From: Chrysomallon squamiferum
Lineage: Eukaryota > Mollusca > Gastropoda > Neomphalida > Peltospiridae
Assembly (NCBI GenBank): GCA_012295275.1
Contig: CM022671.1
Coordinates: forward strand, 15,507,956-15,571,955
Length of the DNA: 64,000 bases
Direction: 5' to 3'
Shown here piece by piece: positions 12,361-23,578 of the stretch (positions are counted from its first letter, which is position 1; each line of letters starts with the position of its first letter). The position numbers and the translations under genes were made by a program. Under the pieces are notes generated by a model. The model ran no database searches and was not told the DNA's origin. It saw nothing but the letters and a program-made list of their open reading frames with translations.

Positions 12361-14465
12361 TCACAGGTTATGATGGGCAAAATTTGCTTCGGCAACAAGG
12401 AGACTATAATTTTTCTGTTAGAAGCAAATATCTTTTGTATGTACGATTTCTATAATGATTTCGCGAGAAGGGAATCCCCAATTGGTGTTTTTTTTTTTTT
12501 TTTTAATTACTTCTCGTGAAATGTTTTTAAATTCATCCTTTAACACCAAATCATTCCAGTGCTCTTTTCTTTAAATGATCTTGCTGCTTTTTTTTTTTTT
12601 TGGTTATTATTTAGCCACGTGGCTATGAAATAATTAATGAAACATAGCGAAGTAGTAAAAAAAAGTCTACTTACAAGATTAATGAATGAAATTATTCCTT
12701 TATGACGTAATGACGTAGTAGATAAAAAAATGGATGAAATTTACTAACACGTCTGCTTTATAGCTGATTGTTAACACGAACTGTGGGTGTTTGGTTTTTG
12801 CATTCACCACGTGAACTGACTGGTCAAACAACTCGCTTTTAATCTCGCTGATTTCAGACAAAAATAAAAAGTTAATCAGCCTAATAAATATAACACTCTG
12901 CATAGACGTACCTAATAAAACAACGTTTTATTTAATCAGCGTATTTCTCTAAAACACGAACTGGATATTAAGGTGAAATAAAAGTAATATAACTTGATAA
13001 TGTTTGAATTTTTAAAATTACTGTATTTTATTAATTAAATTAAAAGAAAGTACCACACAGAAAAGTCTAACTTACAGTCTGTTGACAATGCATATAAAAT
13101 GAATAAAACTTAGATTTTCAGTTTTGTTCACAGTCTTAGCGACATACTACACTCAATCTGTCTGCGTAATTTACTTAACCGCTGAATATATAATTATTAC
13201 TCTGACATTCCATATCAACAATTAAATTCTATTCTAGAAGTAAAACAATTATCTTTAGGTAACTAAATGTCAAACACTAACACGGAAATACATCTGGAAT
13301 GTATTATTTCCGAGGAGGGGTTGAAAAGAGACAAAAATAACCGTTAATTTTAATGAACTCATTTTTATTTTAACCTGGTTAAGAACAACCCAGATATTAG
13401 TAGAGAAAATTCGCGCCCGCCAAAGAATGAACAGCGCTTTTCAGTTAGAAGAATGGTTCTTTCATTAACACCATCCCAGTAACTAATGGCGAGGTGCTGG
13501 GTGAACGGGAAAAAAACACTGTGAGCTCTGTGAGTAGAATTGATCTCGCAACTATCACGCCTCACCTCTGTACTAAATCCAGTAACAGGAGAGGAAATGT
13601 CACTTCAGTGACAACTGATGGAACGAAAACGAAAGAAAAGATCTCATCAGCTACTAAACATCATCATCATCACCAAAACAGTAATAATCAGAAACAAAAT
13701 ATCGGTACCGAGCCATTTATCTTGAAGTTTGGTACCGGATGTTATCTGGCTTCTTTGGATACAGGTTAATGGGAACGAAGGAAAACTCATCATAAAATAC
13801 TAAGCTTACAATCAACAGTAGCAGAAGCAATAACATCAACAACAACATCACCACCATTATCATTAGCAATAACAAAATCATAATCATAATGCATTAAAAT
13901 ATAGAATGAACAATGTAAAATAAATAATAGCACTGTATTTATACAAAATTAATAAACTTCTAAAGAAGGATCTGTTTCGTCTTTATTAATTCGCTTAAAA
14001 ATTGTTAAAACAGGTGTATAGAATACATTTCTTGCTAGCAAGTTGCTAATGAAAAGCGTGTTGTATACAGGTATTGTATTGGGAGAGGATAATCTGCAGA
14101 ACATACGGCAAAATACTCTCACTTGAACTGGCGTCATGGAAACCAAAACAAAGTAAAGGCGAAATTCAAAAGTAGGCAGTTTTAAAAAATGTATTACTGA
14201 TTTTCTGGGTTTTACGGATTTCTGAAAGACGGATAAATGGTAATAATAATAAAATGTTTAAAAATAAACAAAACAACAACAATAACAGTAATAACAGTAA
14301 TAATAATAGTAAAAGAATTGAGGAATCAGTATCATGAGTAATATCCTACCGTAGTTTTCTTCATGGTTGTGCCATTCTCCAGAACCACTGCGACTTTTTC
14401 CATGCTCCTTTTTAGCATTTTTCTTAATGCGGGCTGCGAAAATAGACAGAGAGATAGATAACTGT

Positions 14466-14516
<51 letters not shown>

Positions 14517-15797
14517 TAAACGATAAAATTATAAAAATTATTTAAAAAGGTAACTCTTTATATTATATTATAATATATAATGAACATAATATTTCAAATA
14601 AATAGCGTTTTTTTCTTTTTCTTTTCTTGTTTGTTTGTTTGGATGTTTTTGTTTTTGAAGTTATTATGTTATTTTAAAAGCTATATTTCTTGAACAGTAA
14701 GTATTAAAATGAAACAAACAATATTAATTCTAAACACCACCCCAATAAAAAACAAACAAAAAAGCCCACGTCCTTAGGAATCTCTGAAAAACGCCAGATT
14801 TAAAATCGTGAGCTTAAGGATATACTGTCTATCAAGTGCAACAAACACTGTTTTTCAAATGATAAATCCTCTTTTATAGAACACGATATTTCCCGCATAG
14901 TTACATTACTGCATTATATCGGTCTGAAATAAATAATAACGTTTTTTCGCTCCGAACATTCTAAAAGCATGTTACATTTTTATCTGAAACCTTTCAAATG
15001 TTTTTTATTTTTTATTTATTTTTTGGTTTCTTTGTTGGTTTTTTTTTTTTTGAAATTCTTTGATGATAGGACAAATATTTCAACCGGTAGAGCTAACAGC
15101 CAAAAGGAAAGCTTTATACTGATTGGACAGTTTCTCGCGTCATGCAGATTAAAAAGCGTAAATCTTGTTATTTGTTTAATTTTGGCAACAAAGAAATTTT
15201 ATCAGTGAGAAAAAGATAAATATTATTTACTTAAAGTTATATATACAATAAAAAAAAATAATAAAAATAAATAAATATAAAATAATCAGAAATAAAAGAA
15301 AAAAAATGAAAAAAAATCTTCAGGTTCATTTCGTAATTTCCTGCTTCATTCTAACCTTGTTCTCACACTTGCATCATACAAGATGACCTCTTTTTCTTCT
15401 TCTTCTTTTTTTTTTTTTTTTTTTAATACAGCGAGTTCGACTCGGTGCCAAGAGTGTGTTTGAGATATTCGCAGTAACAAGCTTCGCTCAACACACGTGT
15501 TAGTTATTTCTGAATGCGCAGTTCCAGCACTCGCTTCACACGGTGCACTGACGCCCTATCACGTTGTTGTTACGCATGCACCGAGCATCATTCTTAACTC
15601 ACCGCTTCTGTTCTTGTTTCTTTTCTTTCTGTTCCTACGTCTGCCTCCGACGACAAGTGCGCCATACTGCTCCTTGTCCGAGAGCAACGCCTTGTTTATG
15701 GCATTCCTGATACTCTCCCCTAAGGGTTGCCGCATGGCACGACCCGGTGAATTTGAAACGAATTTGTCAGAAATGTAACATGGTGTACCTTGAAAAA

Positions 15798-15829
<32 letters not shown>

Positions 15830-15896
15830 AAAAAAAAAGAGAAAAATATTTCCGAATTATTATTTTTAAAATGAAGTTAATAAAATGATGTGTCTG

Positions 15897-15928
<32 letters not shown>

Positions 15929-16426
15929 ATGCATCCATGTGTATGTGTGTGTGTGTGCGTGCGTGAGTGTGTGTTTGTGGGTGAGTGTGTGTGTGTGCGT
16001 GTGCTGGTAAATAACATTCAAATATTAAACGGATGGATGGATATACATGCAAACAAACATGCACCCTCGCACATTAATATATTAGAACTGATGTACAGGA
16101 ATCGTATATCCGTAGTTAATAAAGTTATATAACGTGTATGGAAAAAAAGTAATGATTCACATTTAAGGAATGTGTACATAAATTACATAATATATAATAT
16201 TATTACATATGAATAATAAAAACAGAATGTTTTCAAAATGAAATACGTGAAAAATTAATACAAACTTACGTAAAACTGGTCTTATTATTTTATGAACTAA
16301 ACCTTGACAATAACGATCTTGTAGTAAGCCATGAATAAGAATCTCGTTCATACCTGGGGAACTTTGCCAAATCTCGCAGAATCTCTTTTGTGATTTAGCA
16401 GTTTGCAGACGATTTTGTTTCACACG
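12361..16426 (-). CDS. Multi-exon gene for an unrecognised basic protein (N-terminus not found)
   Basis: Six exon-like segments, in transcript order: 16270-16426, 15603-15788, 14350-14433, 13566-13614, 12745-12847 and 12361-12414. All have AG/GT borders, and all phases match (1,1,1,2,0), giving 210 codons and then TGA. That chain is hard to get by chance, although no single piece is long. The first part includes FCEIWQSSPGMNEILIHGLL; the middle is very basic (GGRRRNRKKRNKNRS); the last third is hydrophobic and mixed (VTFPLLLLDLV, then HPQFVLTISYKADVL) and the C-terminus is NFAHHNL. I see no signal peptide, membrane segment or known domain. The 5' end is missing: the first listed exon begins in phase 0 after a pyrimidine-rich acceptor, and MUL1 starts only 570 bp away on the other strand, so the two may share a promoter region. 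If the 12745 donor is not used, the frame ends at about 12700 instead. Confidence 0.5.
14466..14515. repeat. (TAA)n microsatellite
   Basis: Pure trinucleotide run about 35 bp upstream (in transcript sense) of the 14350-14433 exon of the basic-protein gene. Confidence 0.9.
15793..15838. repeat. Poly-A (minus-strand poly-T) tract at a 3' splice site
   Basis: On the minus strand, about 45 T residues with one C interruption are followed by CAAG and the exon 15603-15788. The homopolymer is thus the polypyrimidine tract of that acceptor. Confidence 0.75.
15900..15999. repeat. Imperfect (TG)n tract
   Basis: TG repeats with interruptions, in an intron of the basic-protein gene. Confidence 0.85.
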
Positions 16427-16631
16427 CTTTGGAAACAATGAAGGAAGGACGTAATGGTTTATTTGATTAAAATATAACTATTAACAGCAAGGGTTCTTTT
16501 AAATGCACTTTCTCAATAACATGAAAGCACATACGACAACTTTAACTGACTAGTCACGATACATTGGTCAAGTCAACAGTGTGTCAGTGTGTACGTCGGG
16601 TGCGTGTATGTTTTACAGAGGTTTAGTGTAT

Positions 16632-16673
<42 letters not shown>

Positions 16674-16993
16674 CAATTTCGTATTCCGGATTCAATATAA
16701 AATTACAAATAGAAAATACATCAACCTTCAAAAGTGATGGAATAGATTTACATTTTATTTTTATCAAATATAATTAGCTATAAAATATAATTATTAGATA
16801 ATAAAAGCTGTGTATTTTATTACCCAAAATTTAATACGGACCCAATTTGTTTCTGTCAGGAATTTAGAAATTTAAATATCCCATTTCCGTATTTTTGCTA
16901 AGTTTAAATTTACTTTTATCGGAGACGGTACTTTCGTATCTATGTTTGTCCTTGTCTTTTATTATTTATTTGGTTTTATAGGTGTCGTCAGCA
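16427..16993. other. Divergent intergenic gap upstream of MUL1
   Basis: About 570 bp between the most 5' exon seen of the minus-strand basic-protein gene and the MUL1 start codon. Contains (CA)n at about 16632-16671. It probably includes the MUL1 promoter and leader; an acceptor-like TTTTATAG at 16974-16981 suggests the MUL1 leader may itself be spliced. Confidence 0.4.
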
Positions 16994-17964
16994 ATGGACA
17001 CGAAAGAAACACTTGTTGGTGTTGCACTCAGTTTCTCGAGTCTCCTGTTTACAATTTTTTACAAATTATATAAAAACAGAAATGCCACTGCAGATCAGAT
17101 TAAGGCAAGTTTTATAAGTAACAATACGAATATTAGAAGCTAGATTCTAGAGGCCTGTTTGGGGAAACATACATATATATATATATATATATATGAAACT
17201 CGTTAATGTGGATTCCTTATTTCTGCCCACTAAAACTTGATTAGTTTTTAAAAAGTATGGTGAACGACTAAAATGTATATGTGTGTGGGAGAGACCCTGC
17301 TTTGATTTGTAATGAAATTAACAAATTTGATGGCAGTTTGATACATAAATTGTAACAATGTTTGGCTTAAAAATAGAACTTCCTAAGATTTGTAAAATGT
17401 TATTTGCAGAATTTGGTTGTTCCTAAAATCATTATTACAAAGAAACATTTTATTATTAATATCATTCATACTCAGAGTTGCAGAATAGACGAACCATTTA
17501 TCTTTTCAGCTTTGCATCCTCTTTTTATACTACAAATTTGTTATCTGCCATATTATATATATATATATATATATATAATAATTAATGAAAATACCCATAT
17601 TTCTGAAAAATGCAACTAAAAATAAATAAAACTAAATTTCTGAAAGCCAAAAATATTATTTGAAAATAAATATATATATATGTATATATTATGTATGTAT
17701 ATATGTATTTATGTATGTATATATTTGAAAGAAACTTTGTTTCAATGATACATATGTTAACAATTTATTGTGGATATATAATAATAGTTACCCTTATATT
17801 ATAATAGCCCAGGTTGATAAATGTATCTAAATGTCACCTATGTTACCTCATAACTACCTACCTACCTATCTCTCTATCTATCTACCTGTCTATCTTTCTG
17901 TCTATCTATCTATATTTAATTATCTATACATGCATACATACATACATACATACATACATACATA

Positions 17965-17995
<31 letters not shown>

Positions 17996-18370
17996 TAATT
18001 TAGTCAGCAAAGATGCTGCCTATTGATGAAAGCTTGGCTGATGTTCTTGCTGAAGCTGAAGGAAATACTATTCCTTATGCTGTTGTTGAAGGACTTGTGT
18101 CTCCTATCCATCAGACTTTGAAGAGCAAACATGGTGATCATGAGGGTGTTCTGTATCACTGGCAGATTGTGGAACACAAGTCGAAGAGAGTGCAAGGATA
18201 CTGGTATGTTTCCGCTGTTAATTAAGACGTGTCTTCGTATTGTTTAGAATAAAATTAAACAACGTATTTAAAAAAGAAAACAAATAAAACAAATAAAAAC
18301 TATAAAAAGGTCTGTGGATTGTGATTACTTAGGCAATGGTTTAATTTTTCCTAGTTTGATACTGGGTTAG

Positions 18371-18413
<43 letters not shown>

Positions 18414-19649
18414 CAAAGGTGGTATTTGAGCTGATGATTTCATTTTAATCATTTATACATGATATACATTCTGAAAGGTAAACGAAATGACACATACAGA
18501 TCTATGTATAAATTTCTAAATAACTTTCTTTGAATTTTACTTAAAAAGCATTAAGAACTTCTGTTCCAAGCCTTTATAAGATGACAGATTATAATTTTGT
18601 GATTAGAACACTTACTTGTTAATAAAGTTGTCTGTTGGAATATAAAAAAGTATCTTGCTGCTACTTGTCAGTTCAGTGGATGGAATGGCAACAGAAAGTT
18701 TTATCTTCGTTATCACTGGCCACAGAGTAGGGGAGACAACTGCCTTTTCTAAATATCGAGAAAAACCAGAAAGAAACAATATTTCTTTTCATGTTTCAGT
18801 TTTGTATTGTCAAACAAAGCTTCTTTTTTTTATTATTAGAAATTATTATTTGTATTTTATATCTCTGTAAAATTTTATGCAAATCCCTCCTTAACCAAAG
18901 TGTCCTAATATGCCTACATTCATTTTACTTTTAACAGGTCTGATATGAAGAGAACAATTACTAATATCATTGACATGGTTCCATTTGCACTGACTAATCC
19001 TGATGATAAGAAACATGTAGTTCATGTCACAGAAGGTTTACATGCTGACTCCATTCAGGATGAGCTCACTGTAACCTTTGACCAGTTTAATCCAGAACAG
19101 TCAAGTCTGCTACAAGCTGGCATAAATCGTGTCTTTGGTGAGGTCACTAAAGGATATCAGGAGACAGAAGAAATGCTTTTGGTGGGTACCAACCTTATTG
19201 GAATTGGGGAAGTTCGTCTTGAGAATAATCTTATCAAACTGGTTCCACCTGCCAGTGGCAGCTATATTTTGTCTAAGTTAAGCAGAAATGAAATAGTAAG
19301 AAGTTTTGAATCTCGGTCATTTACATTCAAGATTTTTGCAGTTATTTTTGGTACCATTAGTGCTGGTTTGACAGTTTATATCGTTATGAGATTTGTCAGG
19401 AAATACTTGGAATACAAAAAAAACAGACAAATACTTGAGGAACTTCGAGCATCTTCTCAATTGGCAGGTTCTGATAATGGTGAACAGGGGAATGTGTGTT
19501 TAATTTGTCTGAGCAATCCAAGAAACATTGCTTTAATGGACTGTGGTCACATCTGCATCTGCTCACACTGTGTAGAATGTCTTCCAGAAATGATTTGTCC
19601 TATCTGCAGATCTCCCATTGTCAGACATGTTCCTCTCTATGTATCGTAG
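16994..19649 (+). CDS. MUL1: Mitochondrial E3 ubiquitin/SUMO ligase MUL1 (MULAN/MAPL)
   Basis: Exons 16994-17104, 18004-18203 and 18938-19649 encode 340 aa, close to the 352 aa of the human protein. MUL1 is an outer mitochondrial membrane ligase acting in mitochondrial dynamics and quality control. A first membrane segment lies at residues about 7-26 and a second at about 233-256, with the intermembrane GIDE/BAM domain between them (conserved GYQETEEMLLVGTNLIGIGE). The cytosolic C-terminus carries a C3HC4 RING from about residue 290: CLIC, DCGH, CSHC and CPIC, then the family's ending VPLY. Start choice: the first in-frame ATG, directly ahead of the expected membrane helix. The first intron begins with GC instead of GT (AAG then GCAAGT). 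The acceptor of exon 2 directly follows a TTA microsatellite. Convergent with the CUB-like gene. Confidence 0.95.
17857..17997. repeat. Compound microsatellite before MUL1 exon 2
   Basis: TATC-type, then TACA-type, then (TTA)n repeats in MUL1 intron 1; the TTA run reaches to within six bases of the acceptor AG at 18002-18003. Confidence 0.85.
18369..18410. repeat. Poly-T run in MUL1 intron 2
   Basis: About 42 consecutive T residues on the transcribed sense strand. No A-rich target duplication or element body is visible. Confidence 0.9.
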
Positions 19650-20521
19650 TTCATAAATGAAGTTTGCTTCTGTGTCAGTTAGGTTTGTGTGACAAAACAA
19701 GATAAATAATATTTTGTTTGAGTATTTTTAGAAAAATAATAATTAAAAAAAATAGAGGTTTCATACAAGTATATTAAATTCAGAGGATTTCATGACAGTT
19801 CATTAAAGTAACAGATAACATGAAACCTAAAACTACATGTATTTCTGTTTATGATAATATATAAAATTAATTTAATATATATATATATGTATATATATTT
19901 CTCCATGAAACTATTTCATATAATTATTTTATTAGTGTTAAAAATTTGAAATAGTCTCAAGGGTTGTTCTGTCAAATCTGTGTGTGTTGATCTGTGTGTG
20001 TAGTATTAATACATATCTGGAGTGGTGTCGCTGGCTTCATTCATATGTAGTGTGTAATTCCAGTTAGAATATGTACAAATACTAGTGAAGCAGGAAACTT
20101 TTATGAGTGATACAAATGTATGAATGTATCAAATCCACAAAACCTACTTTGCCAAGAGTGAAATTGATAAAACTGCATAACATAGAACTGCTACTAATGC
20201 TAAATATAGAATTGCTACAGGAAGGATGCATACAAAAAGCATACGAGCTAACTAATACTGAAAGATATTAATATTAATGATTAACTTTTGTATAAAAATT
20301 ATTATTTTTTAAAGACTTGTAATATTTAATTAAGATAATAAACCAAAATAATAAACAGAAATATAGTTTTGTTTTTATATATAATCCTTCTTTTTTCATC
20401 TTTTTTTAATTTTGTAATATTTATTTTCAAATAGTAGTTTTGGCTTTCAAAAATTTATTTTTGTTTATGTATAACAGCTTTTACTTTGTTTCCTTTTTAA
20501 TTTGTGATATCATTTCCAGAC

Positions 20522-20527
20522 AATAAA
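20522..20527 (+). terminator. Candidate MUL1 polyadenylation signal
   Basis: Canonical AATAAA followed by T-rich sequence, about 870 bp after the MUL1 stop codon. Earlier AATAAA copies occur near 20337, so the exact site is uncertain. Confidence 0.4.
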
Positions 20528-21422
20528 GTTTAATTTTTCAGAAATACTGGTATTTTCTTTAATGTTTATTCACAGGTTCCAGCCAGCAATTTAATATTCA
20601 GTGTTAATTAAAATGACATTGATCAGGATAAAAACTGATCTACCTTACATATTACTTTGAGACATTCCTAGCCGAGTGTCATATCTTTACTACTTTTAAA
20701 TCATTTTCAATCTGATTATCCACTCACAAACATAAACATGTCTTCATTTCTTAATTATTTATTTCAATTGATTTTCATGTAATGATGCATGATATAAAAA
20801 GTTATTTGCTATATTGAACTGAAAGAAATTTTAAATCAGTTGCTCTGTAATAAGAAATTAATCTGCCCAGTGTTTGTGTAATGCTCTGATTTCAGAGCTG
20901 TGCTTGTGTAGTATCACAGTATTGGAATCAGTGTCTGAAGGACAGTTTTATAGTTTTTCTTTGATTTCATAGTTAAACCCTACCTTTTTATTATCTCCAT
21001 TTTCACTCTATAGTCCATTAAGGTAACATCTTTTAAAAGTTATTCTGAATAAACAAGTGACAACACATAAATAGGCTTAAATGTTTATTAGTAATAAAAA
21101 CTACACCTTAAAAATTAAAATAAAAATAAAAATGTGTAATAGAAAATTATCTTGATTTGTATTTAACACTTTTTTTGTATGTTGATAATGAAACCCTGGA
21201 ATTTATATTAAGGTAGAAAATGAAACTATTTTTATGTACATGTATATTCAAAATGGCAAAATTACATGCAAAATAACAAGACTGTTGGCAATTTAAAAAA
21301 TAATAATAATTTACAAGGTTTCTCATTCTTTATACAAACATACAGAGAGATTTTTTTCTTTACACTGTTAAAGATCTGTAATGAATAATAAAAACACGGG
21401 TGGGATAAATGGTAATATTTAC

Positions 21423-21428
21423 TTTATT
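21423..21428 (-). terminator. Candidate polyadenylation signal of the CUB-like gene
   Basis: AATAAA on the minus strand about 2.15 kb after the stop codon of the CUB-like gene; another copy lies at 21084-21089. Either would give a long 3' untranslated region. Confidence 0.3.
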
Positions 21429-22558
21429 TTGATTTAGATAAACATACATTTTAAAACAAATACAACGAAAAAAAAAAATATTCCAGAAATGTGCTGACTC
21501 ACCCTGTATGTGTAGAATTTAATTCATTTTGGGGAATTCTTTACATCGAAATAAATGCCTTCCCTTTGTCACTCTTCTCATTTCTGAACATGAAGAATTT
21601 CTATTTTATATTTCACTCAAGTATTTAATGACAATTTTATATACTGGGTATAACTTTAAATTTGTTAAATGATCTAATTAAGATTACAAACAAAACATTA
21701 TTTTAAAATGTTAAAAATTACAAAACCGGAATGTGCTGAGAAGGTGGTACATTAAAAAAAAAAAAAAAAAATATATATATAAAAAATAAAAATCAATCTA
21801 TAGTGTAAGTAGAAGTACATACTTAATAAGTATGGAAAGCATTTATAAATATATATATACTATTAAAAGCTCAAACATTGTAAATATAACTTTGAGAACA
21901 ATGGAATGTATTAAAAACAAAATTTACTATGCAAACAAAGTATATTAATTTATCTTTTTATGTTAACATTTGTAAAACTACTTGATAAAAGGAATACTCG
22001 GGCCAAACCGAAAATTTCTCTAACATATTTCAGTAACATTAAATGCAATATTGCTTATATTGCTAAGTTTTTATATGTGTTTATGAATACTGCATTTGTC
22101 CTATGCTAAAATTAGCTATAAGGTCAAACCTGCAAAAGTGAATGTCATATTCTTATTTGTAATAATATTGTTTGTATGCCTATTAAACTTACTTTAACTA
22201 ACACTGTTCTTTTATGACACTGCTCAGTTATAATTCTTGATGCATCTTTTAAATTATTATATTACTTTATGAGTATATTATGGTAAACAGACAATATTCA
22301 AGATACTATAATGTCTGCAGGATGAAATTAAACTACTGCAATTTTATTTCTGAAATTGTTTGTATCAGATCTGCACCTAACAGAAATAGTTCAAGTTTGA
22401 CCCAAGTATATACCTTTAATCTGATACACTACATACATGTGTGATCTGTTGCAAGGTAACCTCTCAAGTCAAGCCTACTGATAATAATTGTTAGTTCAGA
22501 CATTTATAAAAGTAAATCTATACAATTTCATTTTAATTGAACTATTATGTATGTTAAA

Positions 22559-22601
<43 letters not shown>

Positions 22602-23578
22602 GGAGACTGTAGAAGATCTTATTCTCAAGCTATCTGCATATATTTTAAAGATTTAAATATTTAAAAATCTGAAACACTTCTATTCACAAGCATTTCTGAT
22701 AAAGAATTTTCAACCTGCATCAGTGCCAAAATGCAACTATGACATAAAAGGAATTTCAATAAGACCAAAAATATTTTGCATTGTTATTATTATTATTATT
22801 TTTTTAAATAAAAAAACTAAAATATAAAATTAAAATAAACAAGCCTTACAAGGCATTCCAATTAAACAACAGATTTTGACTACACTATAATAAAACACTA
22901 TTAATGCCAGGGACTACCTACAAAATACATATTCACTTTTCTAAATGCAGACATTGGTAAAAATGAGCACTAATATTTACAGCACAATTTTTGGAGTTCA
23001 GTATAAAATTAAATTACAATTTTCTTAGATTAAAATGTAATAAAATATGCAGTTTGTTTGCTACAGCCAATTTTTTAAACATGCGCCCTATCAGTCTTCA
23101 CCTATTATGTATATTACAAACTGAGTAAATAAAAATAATATGATTATTATCATCACTGTTTTGAAATAATTAAAAAATATAAAAAAATGTTACTCAGTTT
23201 TACATTCAGTGCTTTTCAAAGAAGATTAATTTACTAAAGTATTCTTTCTGACAGCTAATTTAAAATAAACTGATTTTTTACAGATAATTACTAAATACGG
23301 GATATGGCAAGTTATTTCTCTGAAATATTAACATTATTTGGAACTGAAGGACAAACAGTTGTATCAAAAACATCAGAATGCAAGCTTTTGAAAAAAACAA
23401 AATAACTGAATCATAAACATAAAAGAAATTTAAAGAAAGTGAATAGAAATGTATAAAATTTTGGGCTAAAATTCAACGATTATTTTTAACCAGAACTTTG
23501 TATGCATAGTATGTTGTTGTCTCACCAGTAATGTCTTTTGTTTTAGCAGGACCAGTATATAAAAAAAATATATGTATG

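Larger units (their letters stand above)
19650..23578. other. Convergent 3' regions of MUL1 and the CUB-like gene
   Basis: Nearly 4 kb between two stop codons that face each other. It should hold both 3' untranslated regions. Contains AT-rich sequence, an A-run at about 21753-21771 and (TG)n at 22560-22600. A minus-strand AATAAA (plus-strand TTTATT at 21423-21428) is a candidate end for the CUB-like transcript. No coding exon seen. Confidence 0.5.

Noticed and set aside
12324-12436. Plus-strand open segment reading ITIDENLTGYDGQNLLRQQ
   Set aside because: It looks protein-like but overlaps the minus-strand terminal exon 12361-12414, which fits the phase chain of the basic-protein gene exactly. 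No partner exons were found on the plus strand.
13494-13769. Plus-strand 91-codon open frame
   Set aside because: Overlaps the 13566-13614 minus-strand exon with strong splice sites and contains a CAT repeat giving a His run; no support of its own.
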